Positions 29,601 through 39,045 of a stretch of 64,000 nt of DNA are shown in pieces. The notes under the pieces were generated by a model. That model was not told where the DNA came from. It did not search any database and saw only the letters and a list, made by a program, of their open reading frames with translations. The stretch spans positions 1,612,001 through 1,676,000 of the forward strand of contig LR990730.1 of the NCBI GenBank assembly GCA_905142475.1, in the 5' to 3' direction. The position numbers and the translations under genes are program-made. This DNA comes from Xanthomonas hydrangeae (GTDB taxonomy: Bacteria > Pseudomonadota > Gammaproteobacteria > Xanthomonadales > Xanthomonadaceae). How positions within the stretch are numbered: position 1 is the stretch's first letter; the number at the start of each line of letters is the position of its first letter.

Positions 29601-30713
29601 GTGGCCGACGACGGCGCCGGGCTGGACCGCGAGGCGATCCGTCGCCGCGGCGAGCAGCGCGGCCTGATCGAACCGGGCCAGGAGCTCAGCGAGGCCGAAC
29701 TCGATGGCCTGATCTTCGCCTCCGGTTTCAGTACCTCCGAGCAGGTCAGCCAGCTGGCCGGCCGTGGCGTGGGCATGGACGTGGTGCGCAACGAAGTGCG
29801 TCAGCTCGGCGGCTCGGTGGACATCCACTCGGTGCGCGGCCAGGGCGTGACCTTCACCTTGCGCTTGCCGCAGACGCTGGCGGTCACCCAGGCGGTGTTC
29901 GTGCGTATCGGCGATACCACCTTCGCGGTGCCGGTGGGTTCGGTCAGCGGTATCGGCCGCATCTCGCGCAGCCGTTACGAGTCGGGCGAGGGCGGCTACC
30001 ACTACGCGGGCGAGGAGTACGTGCTGCACGATCTCGGCTCGCTGGTCGGCCAGCCGGTTGCGCGTGCCGATGGCCAGGCGCAGGTGCCGTTGCTGCTGGT
30101 GCGTGCAGGCGACCTGCGCGCGGCAGTGGCGATCGATCAGGTGCTGGGCAACCGCGAAATCGTGGTCAAGCCGGTGGGTCTGCAGATCGCCTCGGTGCCG
30201 GGTATCTACGGCGCCACCATCACCGGCGATGGCCGCGTGGTGGTGATCCTGGACGTGGCTCCGCTGGTGCGTCGTTACCTCAGCCAGCCGGCGCGTCCGG
30301 CGCTGGAAACGCCGGCCGAAGCGCAGCGCCAGGTGCCGTTGGTGATGGTGGTGGACGATTCGCTGACCATGCGCAAGGTCACCAGCCGCGTGCTGGAACG
30401 CCACAACCTGGATGTCACCACCGCCCGTGACGGTGTCGAGGCATTGGAGCTGCTCGAAGAGCGCGTGCCCGACCTGATGCTGCTGGATATCGAAATGCCG
30501 CGCATGGACGGCTACGAGTTGGCGACCGCCATGCGCGCCGATCCGCGCTTCAAGGCCGTGCCGATCGTGATGATCACCTCGCGCAGTGGCGAGAAGCATC
30601 GCCAGCGCGCCTTCGAGATCGGCGTGCAACGTTATCTGGGCAAGCCCTACCAAGAGTTGGATCTGATGCGAAACGTGTATGACCTGCTGGGGATCGCCCG
30701 TGTCCGAGAATAA
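23613..30713 (+). CDS. chpA: ChpA, giant hybrid chemosensory histidine kinase
   Basis: The CheA-type kinase of the pilus chemosensory pathway, 2366 residues, also called PilL. Visible: an N-terminal Hpt/FimV-like helical region, an Hpt with the phospho-His in FHTLKGSGRLVGAH (about residue 800), a degenerate one (VHTMSGAFAMTD, about 968), then a long acidic Ala/Glu linker (about 1080-1580) and another Hpt with LHTLKGGARMAGI (about 1640). The CheA core follows: dimerisation domain, ATP-binding NSVAHGLEAPEQRRDAGKPE and DDGAGLDREAI, GRGVGMDVVRNEV, a CheW domain, and a C-terminal receiver (VVDDSLTMRK, LLDIEMPRMDGYELA). It overlaps chpB by 14 bases. Confidence 0.95.
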   Translation: MSALRDAMSHAALGWVKPELDETLRQARNEIEYFAEEPSDTSRMRFCAGYLHQVQGTLRMVELYAPAMVAEELELLAQAVQVGEVADRDEACAMLMRGTVLLPDYLERLQNGHRDIPIVLLPLLNEIRATRGQPGLNESVLFAFDPQAGVATEAELDHARGSLSGRNRELLDTVGNAVKEELLRVKDALDLHLRTGGDIAELQTQVKDLGSVADTLGMMGLGVARNVVVQQRDALARVVDGHVQMDEGVLLDIAGALLYVDASLDDQVASLGADFSENDDGSSSATSAEVRRTVDVLAQEAIANFGAAREHFVAFIETNWDHARLSNVPHLLGEVGGALRILELPQAADYLEGVRRYVDLELIGKQRVPSGRQLDTLADAMASLEYYLEALRERRPGREEILDITRNSLETLRYWPLPSGQPSELPVGADQPGDVVEPQPVAAAFAPLAAAPGVVAANDITPTPSLEWANETVTEAPFAASVVHDTGAAATDTAFSFDPVAAEETVSGQAHVPFTVAPLDLSDDGAQAPGDWQLETTEQTAPIATSAFDPVSAEQDGTVPAELAQVSYTVDLSALEQDDIATPVVAEQAPLQIEQIDLPGDADQTEVPLDFIAEAEASTRRAQTSIDDAFSPPPLPPLPPHEPDNPFVDAEPEPQAPPVEDTAESSPPRVQQAVVGEFELDDASAAFLAQLDAAAAQFDVNRPQAPLTTKTTSYAAADTHAEPDTAQTAPVQTLSEPVQGTADAGIFGGFGDSDIDDDIRDVFLEEFDEELVNLGQLLPVWRAAPNSPETMRPIRRVFHTLKGSGRLVGAHVLGEFSWKIESMLNRVLDNSRPASPAVVAMVQLAYDVLPQFNAALRDQGRISADLPEIQAVAERVAAGEEIYYLPAPAAPSAAGGADGAVIPDIQETAGVLPATGGTPASVDSVLREILEAEVATHLETVNAWLQAAQVEPQLVSEEVLRAVHTMSGAFAMTDVPEITLVTTPAESYVKRLLAASVVPSADGIDAIKATAAAIATTVTALRADAPLIPSFAPLTERLRALADTLPEAQWPPQVFLEELDDLDATSDEAVGNDMAVELTGMQDLSQYLDAGALPSHPADTAAPAYGADEATQDADTQAAVDADAPIAVDELAEAEAEDTSALALEAPVPSEAHETADVVSAEQGVASAEQSADVAETAHASSGDAFASAAESVQVVDALQGDVAQHERMDESASHTAEAHDAPADEPVVEADAWDATELQHAPIADTASHDDETRDVPEATEHVAVDELADAEAALGDTQTLVAPDAELADAERAEAEHAGGEQQVLTEHAAVHDQHDQHAQIDGDAPAQDAGAQLVDGTPSADQAPVETIEALQAVHDEASVADEMPASTAEDWTPETAALDSVSTDQDEQVAAAHEHAAEEHAGEVEQAAAGELAADAERPVEAEQFAEDEQTAAAEQTAEAEHAAEALPEHTIESVQAFEMAQVADQVEETGDPQSEIAPELHADAPADVDADADKDGNTDADARRSDEHATHDTTVATDHVELTEYVDHTQQAEHIEHIEPAGEESASEPDASEQEDPTAAAFSAPVEEAAPADPTVNDAGAAFDIGQLNFDQLDGELVDIFVEEGRDLLDHCDGLIARMREVPEDRDVLNGLQRDLHTLKGGARMAGINAIGDLGHAIESLLEAVAANRTDIDRDDVRLFERGFDRLHQLLTRTGMHRAVAMPTDLVEAFETRTRGRNAAEPSDADVRAIAKASVEPAPLSAPVPVEGQVEEELLPRAQQEQVRVRADLLDRLVNHAGEVAIYRSRLEQQMGAFRGAMGELDRTNARLRDQLRRLDLETEAQIVARYQREQDQGDRTFDPLELDRFSTLQQLSRALNESAADLGGLQGVLEDLSRQYDGLLQQQSRVSSELQDGLMRARMVPFDGLVPRLRRVVRQAATDTGKQVHLVLEGTQGELDRNVLDRMVAPLEHMLRNSVAHGLEAPEQRRDAGKPEEGSIAIRLRREGSEIVLEVADDGAGLDREAIRRRGEQRGLIEPGQELSEAELDGLIFASGFSTSEQVSQLAGRGVGMDVVRNEVRQLGGSVDIHSVRGQGVTFTLRLPQTLAVTQAVFVRIGDTTFAVPVGSVSGIGRISRSRYESGEGGYHYAGEEYVLHDLGSLVGQPVARADGQAQVPLLLVRAGDLRAAVAIDQVLGNREIVVKPVGLQIASVPGIYGATITGDGRVVVILDVAPLVRRYLSQPARPALETPAEAQRQVPLVMVVDDSLTMRKVTSRVLERHNLDVTTARDGVEALELLEERVPDLMLLDIEMPRMDGYELATAMRADPRFKAVPIVMITSRSGEKHRQRAFEIGVQRYLGKPYQELDLMRNVYDLLGIARVRE

Positions 30714-31908
30714 TGGCGCAATGGGAACGCCGGTCGCCCTGCTGGGCCGGCCCGGTCCGGCGCGCGAGCGCCTGCGTGAAGCGCTCGGTCTGGCCGGCGC
30801 GCAGGTGGTGCTGGAAGACGATCCCTCTGCGGTGGATGTGCAGATGCTGCGCGATGCCGAGCCGGTGGCGGTGCTGGTCGCGCTGGAGCCGTCGATCGAA
30901 GACGCACTCGAGGCGCTGGAACCTGCCTTCAACATGCCCGGCGTCACGGTGATCTTCGACGAGGCCGAGCTGACCGTGCGCCGCGAGGGCTGGGAAGCGC
31001 AGCGCTGGGTGCGCCATCTGGCCGCCAAGTTGCACGGCCATGCCGACGTGTTGCCGCCGGGTACCGAGAGCGAGCCCTCGCTGCAGCCCGAGCCGGGCCT
31101 GGAACTGGCGCCGCGGCAGCATTCGGATCTGCAGCTCGATCAACATCTGGAAGCGGCGGCGCAGATCTTCGAACGCATTCCCGGCGATGGATTTTTCACG
31201 CGTTCCGGCGGCACTGATGCCGCTGCGGTTGTTGACGACAAACCGGGCCTGTCGCTGGGCGATTCCAGCACCTGGGGCCTGGTCGATGAGGTCGCTGTGG
31301 TGGTGCGCCCGCGTGCCGAGCTGGATGTGGCGGCGCTGTCGACCGGGGGTCTGTCGCTGGTGGAACTGGACCACACTGGCGAGACCGCCGGTGCGGTGCT
31401 GGTGATGGCCGGTATCGGTGGCCCGGATGCGATCCGTCGGCTGCTGGGCGCGTTGCCGCCGCAGTTTCCGCGCGCCGTGCTGGTGCGCATGACGCTGGAC
31501 GGTGGCCAGTACGGCAACCTGGTGCGGCAGATGGGGCGTGTGTCTGCGCTGCCGGTCGAGCTGGCTGAAGCCGGCCAGGTGATCGTGGCCGGCAAGGTGT
31601 ATGTACTGCCCGAAGAAGTCGGTGTGCAGCAGCATGCGGGCGCCCTGGCCTTTATTGCGCAGACCGATCCTGCCGCGCTGGTGGCCGCGTTGCCGCCGGC
31701 CGACAGTGCGGTGCTGATGCTCAGCGGTGCCAACGAGGCGCTGGTGGATGCATCGCTGGCGCTGGCGAAACAGGGCGGTTGGTTGGCGGGTCAGTCCGCC
31801 GACGGTTGCTACGACCCGGCCGCAGCAGCGCGTCTGGCACGCCAAGGCATTTTGACCGGCGACCCTGCGCAATTGGCGCAGGCGTTGGCACAGCGCTGGC
31901 CGGCGTAA
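30700..31908 (+). CDS. chpB: ChpB, CheB-like methylesterase of the Pil-Chp system
   Basis: Predicted to remove methyl groups from PilJ. The 402-residue protein starts at GTG 30700 (VSENNGAMGTPVALLG), inside the end of chpA, which implies translational coupling. The N-terminal half is a divergent receiver-like region without an obvious phospho-Asp. The C-terminal half resembles a CheB catalytic domain (GGPDAIRRLLGALPPQFPRA, VRMTLDGGQYGNLVRQMGR, then AGKVYVLPEEVGV), but canonical catalytic residues (Ser in GASTGG, His in QHM) are altered: GIGGPDA and VRMT are seen. Activity is therefore uncertain; position is the strongest evidence. Confidence 0.82.
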   Translation: MSENNGAMGTPVALLGRPGPARERLREALGLAGAQVVLEDDPSAVDVQMLRDAEPVAVLVALEPSIEDALEALEPAFNMPGVTVIFDEAELTVRREGWEAQRWVRHLAAKLHGHADVLPPGTESEPSLQPEPGLELAPRQHSDLQLDQHLEAAAQIFERIPGDGFFTRSGGTDAAAVVDDKPGLSLGDSSTWGLVDEVAVVVRPRAELDVAALSTGGLSLVELDHTGETAGAVLVMAGIGGPDAIRRLLGALPPQFPRAVLVRMTLDGGQYGNLVRQMGRVSALPVELAEAGQVIVAGKVYVLPEEVGVQQHAGALAFIAQTDPAALVAALPPADSAVLMLSGANEALVDASLALAKQGGWLAGQSADGCYDPAAAARLARQGILTGDPAQLAQALAQRWPA

Positions 31909-31942
31909 GCCGGGCGCTTCCTCTCAGATCGGAACAAGTGCG

Positions 31943-32419
31943 ATGAGCTACGCCAACAATGACGAAATCCGCGGCGTCCTGATCCAGGCCGGACAGGAGC
32001 GCGTGCTGCTGCCCAATGCCACCGTGGCAGAGGTGATGTCGCGGGTAGCGGTCGAGCCGATGGCCGACATGCCGCGCTGGGTGGTCGGGCGCATCGATTG
32101 GTACGGCTGGAAAGTGCCATTGCTTTCGTTCGCGCGCCTCAGCGGCATGGGCGAAGAGCCCGCCGCAGTCAACAACAAGGTGATCGTGCTGAAGGCGCTC
32201 GGTGGCGATCCGGCACTGCCGTATTTCGCGCTGCTCACCGCCTCGTTCCCGCAGCTGATCTCGGTGCCGCGCGACGGCCTGCTGGCCGACGCCTCCGAAG
32301 ACGCACTGCCCGACGGCGTGCACATGCGTGTGCTGTTGGGCGAGCAGAGCGCACTGCTGCCAAATCTGGATGCGATCGAAGCGCAGGTTGCGCAGGCGCT
32401 TGCGGCGGTTGCTGCCTAA
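31943..32419 (+). CDS. chpC: ChpC, CheW-like adaptor
   Basis: A 158-residue CheW-domain protein: GVLIQAGQERVLLPNATVAE and DMPRWVVGRIDWYGWKVPLL correspond to the CheW core. In Pseudomonas ChpC links additional receptors to ChpA and is needed for some directed twitching responses. It follows chpB by 34 bases and closes the pil-chp operon. Confidence 0.9.
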   Translation: MSYANNDEIRGVLIQAGQERVLLPNATVAEVMSRVAVEPMADMPRWVVGRIDWYGWKVPLLSFARLSGMGEEPAAVNNKVIVLKALGGDPALPYFALLTASFPQLISVPRDGLLADASEDALPDGVHMRVLLGEQSALLPNLDAIEAQVAQALAAVAA

Positions 32420-32470
32420 GCGCGGCTGGAAAGACGACTACGCGGCGGCATCTGTACCACGCGCACTGTC

Positions 32471-33043
32471 ATGAGCCTTCCCGTCTTCGCGCCAGTGCAT
32501 CATGCAGACGGTGTGGTGCTGTGCGATCTGGCGGTGGTCGATCCGGCGGCGATGGCCGAGTACCACACCCGTAACCGCGCACATCTGGCCGGTGCCATGC
32601 CACTGCGGCCGCCTGCGTTCTACACCACCGACGGCTGGCGGCGGCTGAGTATCGCCTATCGCACTGCGGTGCCCGGCGAGCGCGAGTTGCAACTGGTGTT
32701 ATTGCGCCAGGCACAGGTGATCGGCACGGTCGGCTTCACCCAGATCCAGCGTGGCGCCTTCCAGGGCTGCCATCTGGGCTACGGCCTGGATGCGCAGCGG
32801 CAGGGACGCGGGTTGATCCAGTGGGCGGCCAGGCAGGGCATCGCCTTCGCGTTCGGCCCGCTCGGGCTGCATCGGGTGATGGCGCAATACGTCCCCGACA
32901 ATCTGCGCAGTGCGCGCGTGCTGCAGCGGCTGGGTTTCCAGATCGAAGGTTATGCGCGGCGTTATCTGCAATTGAATGGCGTCTGGCGCGACCATGTGTT
33001 GACCAGCAAATTGCGCGACGACGACCGGGCTGTTGGCGCTTAG
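32471..33043 (+). CDS. GNAT-family N-acetyltransferase (RimJ/RimL-like)
   Basis: The 190-residue protein has the acetyl-CoA-binding pattern of ribosomal-protein acetyltransferases: GTVGFTQIQRGAFQGCHLGY, then QRQGRGLIQWAARQGIAFAF (pyrophosphate loop, about residues 115-134) and HRVMAQYVPDNLRSARVLQR with LGFQIEGYARRYLQLNGVWR, the typical RimJ ending. It begins 51 bases after chpC and may be read from the same transcript, but it has no known role in motility. Substrate unknown: the N-terminus of a ribosomal protein or a small molecule. Confidence 0.88.
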   Translation: MSLPVFAPVHHADGVVLCDLAVVDPAAMAEYHTRNRAHLAGAMPLRPPAFYTTDGWRRLSIAYRTAVPGERELQLVLLRQAQVIGTVGFTQIQRGAFQGCHLGYGLDAQRQGRGLIQWAARQGIAFAFGPLGLHRVMAQYVPDNLRSARVLQRLGFQIEGYARRYLQLNGVWRDHVLTSKLRDDDRAVGA

Positions 33044-33200
33044 TGGCTGCGGAGTACGCGTTGAGTTGCTGATGTGCTCGGTCGATTTGCTGAGCGTTTA
33101 TTCGCGATGCGCTGTGCAGCGTCTGACGTTTGAGAGACGACTGATCCACCAAAAGGGCAGGGCTTACGCAACTGCGCGCGTTGCCCGGTGACGCTACCTT

Positions 33201-33254
33201 GCGTTGATATCTGCGTTGATATCTGCGTTGATCGCAGCGTTGATCGCAGCGTTG
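33201..33254. repeat. 12-bp tandem repeat GCGTTGATNNNN
   Basis: GCGTTGATATCT twice, then GCGTTGATCGCA twice, then a partial GCGTTG, in the gap between the GNAT gene and the anti-sigma-like gene. Two repeat subtypes suggest local slippage. It could form part of a terminator zone, but no hairpin-plus-T structure is seen. Confidence 0.85.
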
Positions 33255-33273
33255 TGCTGAAAGGGGGACGCCC

Positions 33274-35165
<1,892 letters not shown>

Positions 35166-35169
<4 letters not shown>

Positions 35170-35768
35170 TGCGCCGCATCCAGGCTCAGGCGTAGTTTTG
35201 CGAACGCATAGCGCAGCCGGCTCTTGACGGTCTCGAAGCCTTCGCCGATCACCTGCGCGATTTCTTCCATGCTGAGTTCGGCAAAGAAGCGCAGCACCAC
35301 CACTTCGCGCTGTGCGTGCGGCAACGCCATCACTGCGGCGCGCACGCGGTGTTGCTGCTGGCCGAGCACGGCCAACTGCTCGGTGCCCAGATCGTCGTCG
35401 GGCAGCTGCAGATGCGCATCGTCCAGCGCAACCGAGGTGGTGTGATAGGCGCTGCGGCGGATGTCGATCCAGCCGTTGCGCGCGATCTGAAACAGGAAAC
35501 TGGTGAACGTCGCTTGCCCGGGGCGATAGTCGCTGCAACGGGTCATCAGCTTGACCCAGGTCTTCTGCGCGAGATCTTCTGCTTCGCTCAGGTTGCCTTC
35601 GCACAACCAGGCCAAAAAATTGAACAGGGCGCGGTTGTGGCGCGTGAACAACTCGGTGGCCGGTTGTTCGACAAACCCATTGGCGACAAGGAGCATGAGC
35701 TCCTCGTCAGGAAGATGCGCAAGATCGGCAGGTTGCATGCGCGCAGTATAGGCAAGCGCCGCGTGCAT
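35166..35768 (-). CDS. ECF-family RNA polymerase sigma factor
   Basis: A 200-residue sigma-70 family ECF factor. Region 2 shows LFTRHNRALFNFLAWLCEGN, then AEDLAQKTWVKLM and TSFLFQIARNGWIDIRR. Region 4 shows LPHAQREVVVLRFFAELSME with EEIAQVIGEGFETVKSRLR, a helix-turn-helix. The ATG at 35768 shares bases with the stop of the upstream von Willebrand gene (TGATG), which supports this start although a second ATG lies 30 bases in (MQPADLAHL). The next gene overlaps its stop. The three genes thus form a coupled unit, probably autoregulated. Its target promoters cannot be read from this window. Confidence 0.9.
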
Positions 35769-37600
35769 CAGTCGGTGTTGGCGAGTGACCGGGTGCTCAG
35801 CGTGTCGGCCTGCTGCACCATCCTCAGGAAATCGGCGCGGTAGCCGAAGCGGTCGCTGCCCAGGCTGCCGGCAGCCAAGGCGCGTACCTGCGGATAATCC
35901 CAGCCACGCAACTGACTGCCGCCACGCAGGCGCTGGCCGAACCCGGCCACTGCGGCGGAAAAGCGGAAGGCATCGCTGGTGGCGTTCAAGGCGCGGCGTT
36001 GCTCGCTGCGGACCACCGTGTCGAGCAGCTGGCTACGCTGTGCGTCGGGCAGTTTGTAGCGCAATTTGACGTGCGCCAGTTCGCTGTCGACCGCACGTTG
36101 CTGCCGAGGCGCGGTGGTGGTGGCATAGCGCAGCGGGTCCACCGATGCGTGGCCGTCGGTCGGCGTGATTTCATACAACGCGGTGACGCTGTGGCCGGCG
36201 CCGATCTCGCCTGCATCGACCTGGTCGTTGTTGAAATCCTCGCGTTGCAAGGCACGGTTTTCGTAGCCGATCAGACGATATTCCTTGACCGTGTCGGGAT
36301 TGAATTCGACCTGGATCTTGACGTCGCGGGCGATCGTGGCCAGCGTGGCGCCCAGCTCGTGGGTGAGTACCTTGCGTGCTTCCAGCGGCGAGTCGATGTA
36401 GGCGTAGGCACCGTCGCCCGCATCGGCCAGCTGTTCCATCAAGGTGTCGTTGTAGTTGCCGGTGCCGAAGCCCAGCGTGGACAACGCCACACCGGAGCGC
36501 CGCTTCTCGGCGACCATGCCCTTGAGCTGATCGAAGTCGGTGACGCCGACATTGAAGTCGCCGTCGGTGGCGAGCAGGATGCGGTTGATGCCGCCGCGCA
36601 GATAGCCTTGCTGCGCCGCCTTGTAAGCCAGTTCGATGCCGCTGGCACCGGCAGTGGAACCGCCCGACTGCAGGGCGTCGATCGCTTCGATGATGCGGCC
36701 TTGCTGGTCGCCGGGCGTGGGTGGCAACACGACCGCGGTGTTGCCGGCGTAGGTCACCAGGGTGATGCGATCTTTCGCACGCAACTGGCGTACCAGCAGC
36801 TTGAGCGAGGACTGCAGCAGCGGCAGTTTGTCGGGCGATTCCATCGAGCCGGAGACATCGACCAGAAACACCAGGTTGGCCGGCGGCAAATCGGCAGTGG
36901 CGATAGCGCGACCGGCGATGCCGACGCGCAGCAGCAGGCTGTCGCTGTTCCAGGGGGTGGGCGCCAGTTCGGTGCGCACCGCGAAGGGTTTGCCGTCGGC
37001 CGGTGCGGGATCGTCGTAGCGGAAGTAGTTGATCAGTTCTTCCACGCGCACTGCATCGACCGGCGGCAGCGTGCCTGCACTCAGGAAGCGCCGCACATTG
37101 CTGTAGCTGCCGGTGTCCACGTCGATGCTGAAGGTGGACACCGGATTCGCTGCGGTCTGCACGATCGGGTTGTCGCTCAGCGTTTGATAGGTTTCGCGGT
37201 TTTCGGCGGGTGCCGGGAGGATCGGCGGCATCGGCATGAGGTTGTCGAGCGCTGGGCGACGTGCGGCCGATTTGGCGGCCTGTGCCCGTTGTGTAGCGGA
37301 GGCTTCAAGTGCGATGGGTGGCGCGGGCATCGCCATCGGCGATGGCATCGCTGATGGCGATACCGATGGTAATGACGATACCGGTGGTGGGCTCGACGCA
37401 CGTGGCTGCTGCATGGGGTATGCGTGGACAGGCGCTGAGAGATTGCCCTCGATCTGCGGCGTTGTCGAAGCGGTGGGGTGCGATGGCTGCGCGGTCGCAG
37501 GCAGCGCGGTGGTGCGCGACCTGTCGCTGTTCGGCTCGGTCGGTTCGTGCGAGCAGGCGCTCAGCAGCAGGGCGAGCGCAAGAAGGCTGTGACGTGGCAT
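35768..37600 (-). CDS. von Willebrand factor type A lipoprotein (YfbK-like)
   Basis: A 610-residue lipoprotein: signal sequence MPRHSLLALALLLSACS with lipobox LSAC (Cys at 16), then a disordered Pro/Ser/Ala region, then the YfbK-type N-terminal domain (NPVSTFSIDVDTGSYSNVRR). A VWA domain carries the MIDAS motif DVSGSMESPDK (about residue 257), TLVTYAGNTAVVLPP and ATDGDFNVGVTDFD. The C-terminal DUF3520-type region follows (GHSVTALYEITP). VWA proteins bind metal and partner proteins; location is probably the periplasmic side of a membrane. It leads the operon with the ECF sigma and anti-sigma-like genes, so it may sense or transmit an envelope signal. Confidence 0.9.
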   Translation of the reverse strand: MPRHSLLALALLLSACSHEPTEPNSDRSRTTALPATAQPSHPTASTTPQIEGNLSAPVHAYPMQQPRASSPPPVSSLPSVSPSAMPSPMAMPAPPIALEASATQRAQAAKSAARRPALDNLMPMPPILPAPAENRETYQTLSDNPIVQTAANPVSTFSIDVDTGSYSNVRRFLSAGTLPPVDAVRVEELINYFRYDDPAPADGKPFAVRTELAPTPWNSDSLLLRVGIAGRAIATADLPPANLVFLVDVSGSMESPDKLPLLQSSLKLLVRQLRAKDRITLVTYAGNTAVVLPPTPGDQQGRIIEAIDALQSGGSTAGASGIELAYKAAQQGYLRGGINRILLATDGDFNVGVTDFDQLKGMVAEKRRSGVALSTLGFGTGNYNDTLMEQLADAGDGAYAYIDSPLEARKVLTHELGATLATIARDVKIQVEFNPDTVKEYRLIGYENRALQREDFNNDQVDAGEIGAGHSVTALYEITPTDGHASVDPLRYATTTAPRQQRAVDSELAHVKLRYKLPDAQRSQLLDTVVRSEQRRALNATSDAFRFSAAVAGFGQRLRGGSQLRGWDYPQVRALAAGSLGSDRFGYRADFLRMVQQADTLSTRSLANTD

Positions 37601-37980
37601 GGGAATCCTTTGCGTGGCGAAGAAGGGATGGGTGAACAACCGGACAGCCCGAGGTCGCCGTGCACTGCGCCTCTGTTGAGTAAACGGGCCAGTGCGGCAA
37701 ATGGGGTTAGGTGGGTTGAAGATTTTTTTGGTCGCTGGTGGGCGCTGCGGTGTGCAGCGCCGGATGAGGGTGCGGCTGGGCCGGGCGGTGTCGGTCGCCC
37801 CGTACCCACACCCCAACCCCTCTCCCGATGGGAGAGGGGCTCTACAGCCTCCACTGCGCGTTATGCGCGAATCCGCACTGCTGAGCGCCGCAAGGCGGTT
37901 TATCCGTACGCGGCGCTGCCGCATCATGGAAGGCTGCTGTCGCGTGGTGCGGCTGCCTGTTTCCTTCATGGAGTTCCCGG
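37601..37980. promoter_or_regulatory. divergent gap with a small palindromic repeat
   Basis: Lies between the leftward VWA operon and the rightward asparaginase gene, so both promoters should be here. At 37817-37839 a perfect hairpin CCCCTCTCCC-GAT-GGGAGAGGGG occurs, a small palindrome widespread between Xanthomonas genes. No sigma-specific promoter is clear. No gene is supported in this stretch. Confidence 0.6.
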
Positions 37981-39045
37981 ATGATCCAACGTCGTCACTT
38001 CCTCAAGAGCGCCACGCTTGGTGCGATCGCTTCCGGCCTGGCCGGGTGGGGCGCGCGTGCGCAGGCGGCGGTCGGTGCCAGCACGCCTGGTCGCGTTGCG
38101 GTGTTGCCGCGCGGCCAGGCGCGGGTGATTTCCACCTGGGATTTCGGCATTGCGGCCAACCAGGAGGCCTGGAAAATTCTCAGTACCGGCGGCATCGCGC
38201 TGGATGCGGTGGAAGCCGGCGTGCGCGTACCCGAAGCGGACCCGAGCAATCCCACCGTGGGGCTGGGCGGTTATCCGGACCGCGATGGGCGGGTGACGCT
38301 GGACGCCTGCATCATGGATCACCTGGGCAATTGCGGCTCGGTGGCGGCACTGGAAGATGTGGTGCATGCGATCTCGGTGGCGCGTGCGGTGATGGAGAAA
38401 ACCCCGCATGTGATGCTGGTCGGCGACGGTGCGCGTCAGTTCGCGCTGGAGCAGGGCTTTCCGCAGACCAAGCTGCTCACGCCGAGCTCGGAGGCGGCGT
38501 GGAAGGAGTGGTTGAAGACATCCAAGTATTCGCCGGAAGCCAATATCGAAAACCGCGCCTGGCGCGATGCCAAATTGCCGGGCGGCAAGGACAATCACGA
38601 CACCATCGGCATGCTGGCCCTGGATGCGCACGGCAATCTGTCCGGTGCGTGCACCACCAGCGGCATGGCGTGGAAGATGCACGGCCGGGTCGGCGACAGC
38701 CCGATCATCGGTGCGGGCCTGTATGTGGACAACGAGGTCGGTGGCGCGACCTCGACCGGCGTCGGCGAAGAAGTGATCCGCAATGTCGGTAGTTTCGCGG
38801 TGGTGGAAATGATGCGCCAGGGCAAGTCGCCGGCCGATGCCTGCCGCGAGGTCGTCATGCGACTGATACGGCGCAAGCCCGAACTCACCCGCACACTGCA
38901 GGTGGGGTTTCTGGCAATGAACAGGCGGGGCGAGGTGGGTGCATTCGCGATCCAGAAGGGTTTCAGCTACGCGGTCTGCGATGCGCAACGGCAGGATCTG
39001 CTGGTGCCCGGTGAAAGCCACTACACCACTGAGCCTGCGGCATGA
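37981..39045 (+). CDS. N4-(beta-N-acetylglucosaminyl)-L-asparaginase, exported
   Basis: Glycosylasparaginase, an N-terminal-nucleophile amidohydrolase that cuts the GlcNAc-Asn bond of N-glycoproteins. The 354-residue precursor has a twin-arginine signal (MIQRRHFLKSATLGAIASGL). The autocleavage site is KDNHDTIGMLALD (nucleophile Thr about residue 208), followed by TSGMAWKMHGRVGDSPIIGA and the substrate motif DNEVGGATSTG. Export to the periplasm fits scavenging of plant glycan fragments; the neighbouring sialidase-like gene and GH35 enzyme suggest the same theme. The cutC ATG overlaps its stop. Confidence 0.93.
   Translation: MIQRRHFLKSATLGAIASGLAGWGARAQAAVGASTPGRVAVLPRGQARVISTWDFGIAANQEAWKILSTGGIALDAVEAGVRVPEADPSNPTVGLGGYPDRDGRVTLDACIMDHLGNCGSVAALEDVVHAISVARAVMEKTPHVMLVGDGARQFALEQGFPQTKLLTPSSEAAWKEWLKTSKYSPEANIENRAWRDAKLPGGKDNHDTIGMLALDAHGNLSGACTTSGMAWKMHGRVGDSPIIGAGLYVDNEVGGATSTGVGEEVIRNVGSFAVVEMMRQGKSPADACREVVMRLIRRKPELTRTLQVGFLAMNRRGEVGAFAIQKGFSYAVCDAQRQDLLVPGESHYTTEPAA

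Noticed and set aside
20828..31028. Very long minus-strand open frames opposite pilJ and chpA (up to about 1290 codons)
   Set aside because: They are antisense shadows of high-GC genes: histidine/arginine-rich translations without domains, while the plus strand has clear Pil/Chp proteins.
33201..33254. Short direct repeats resembling a CRISPR array
   Set aside because: Units of 12 bases are contiguous without unique spacers, and no cas genes are near.
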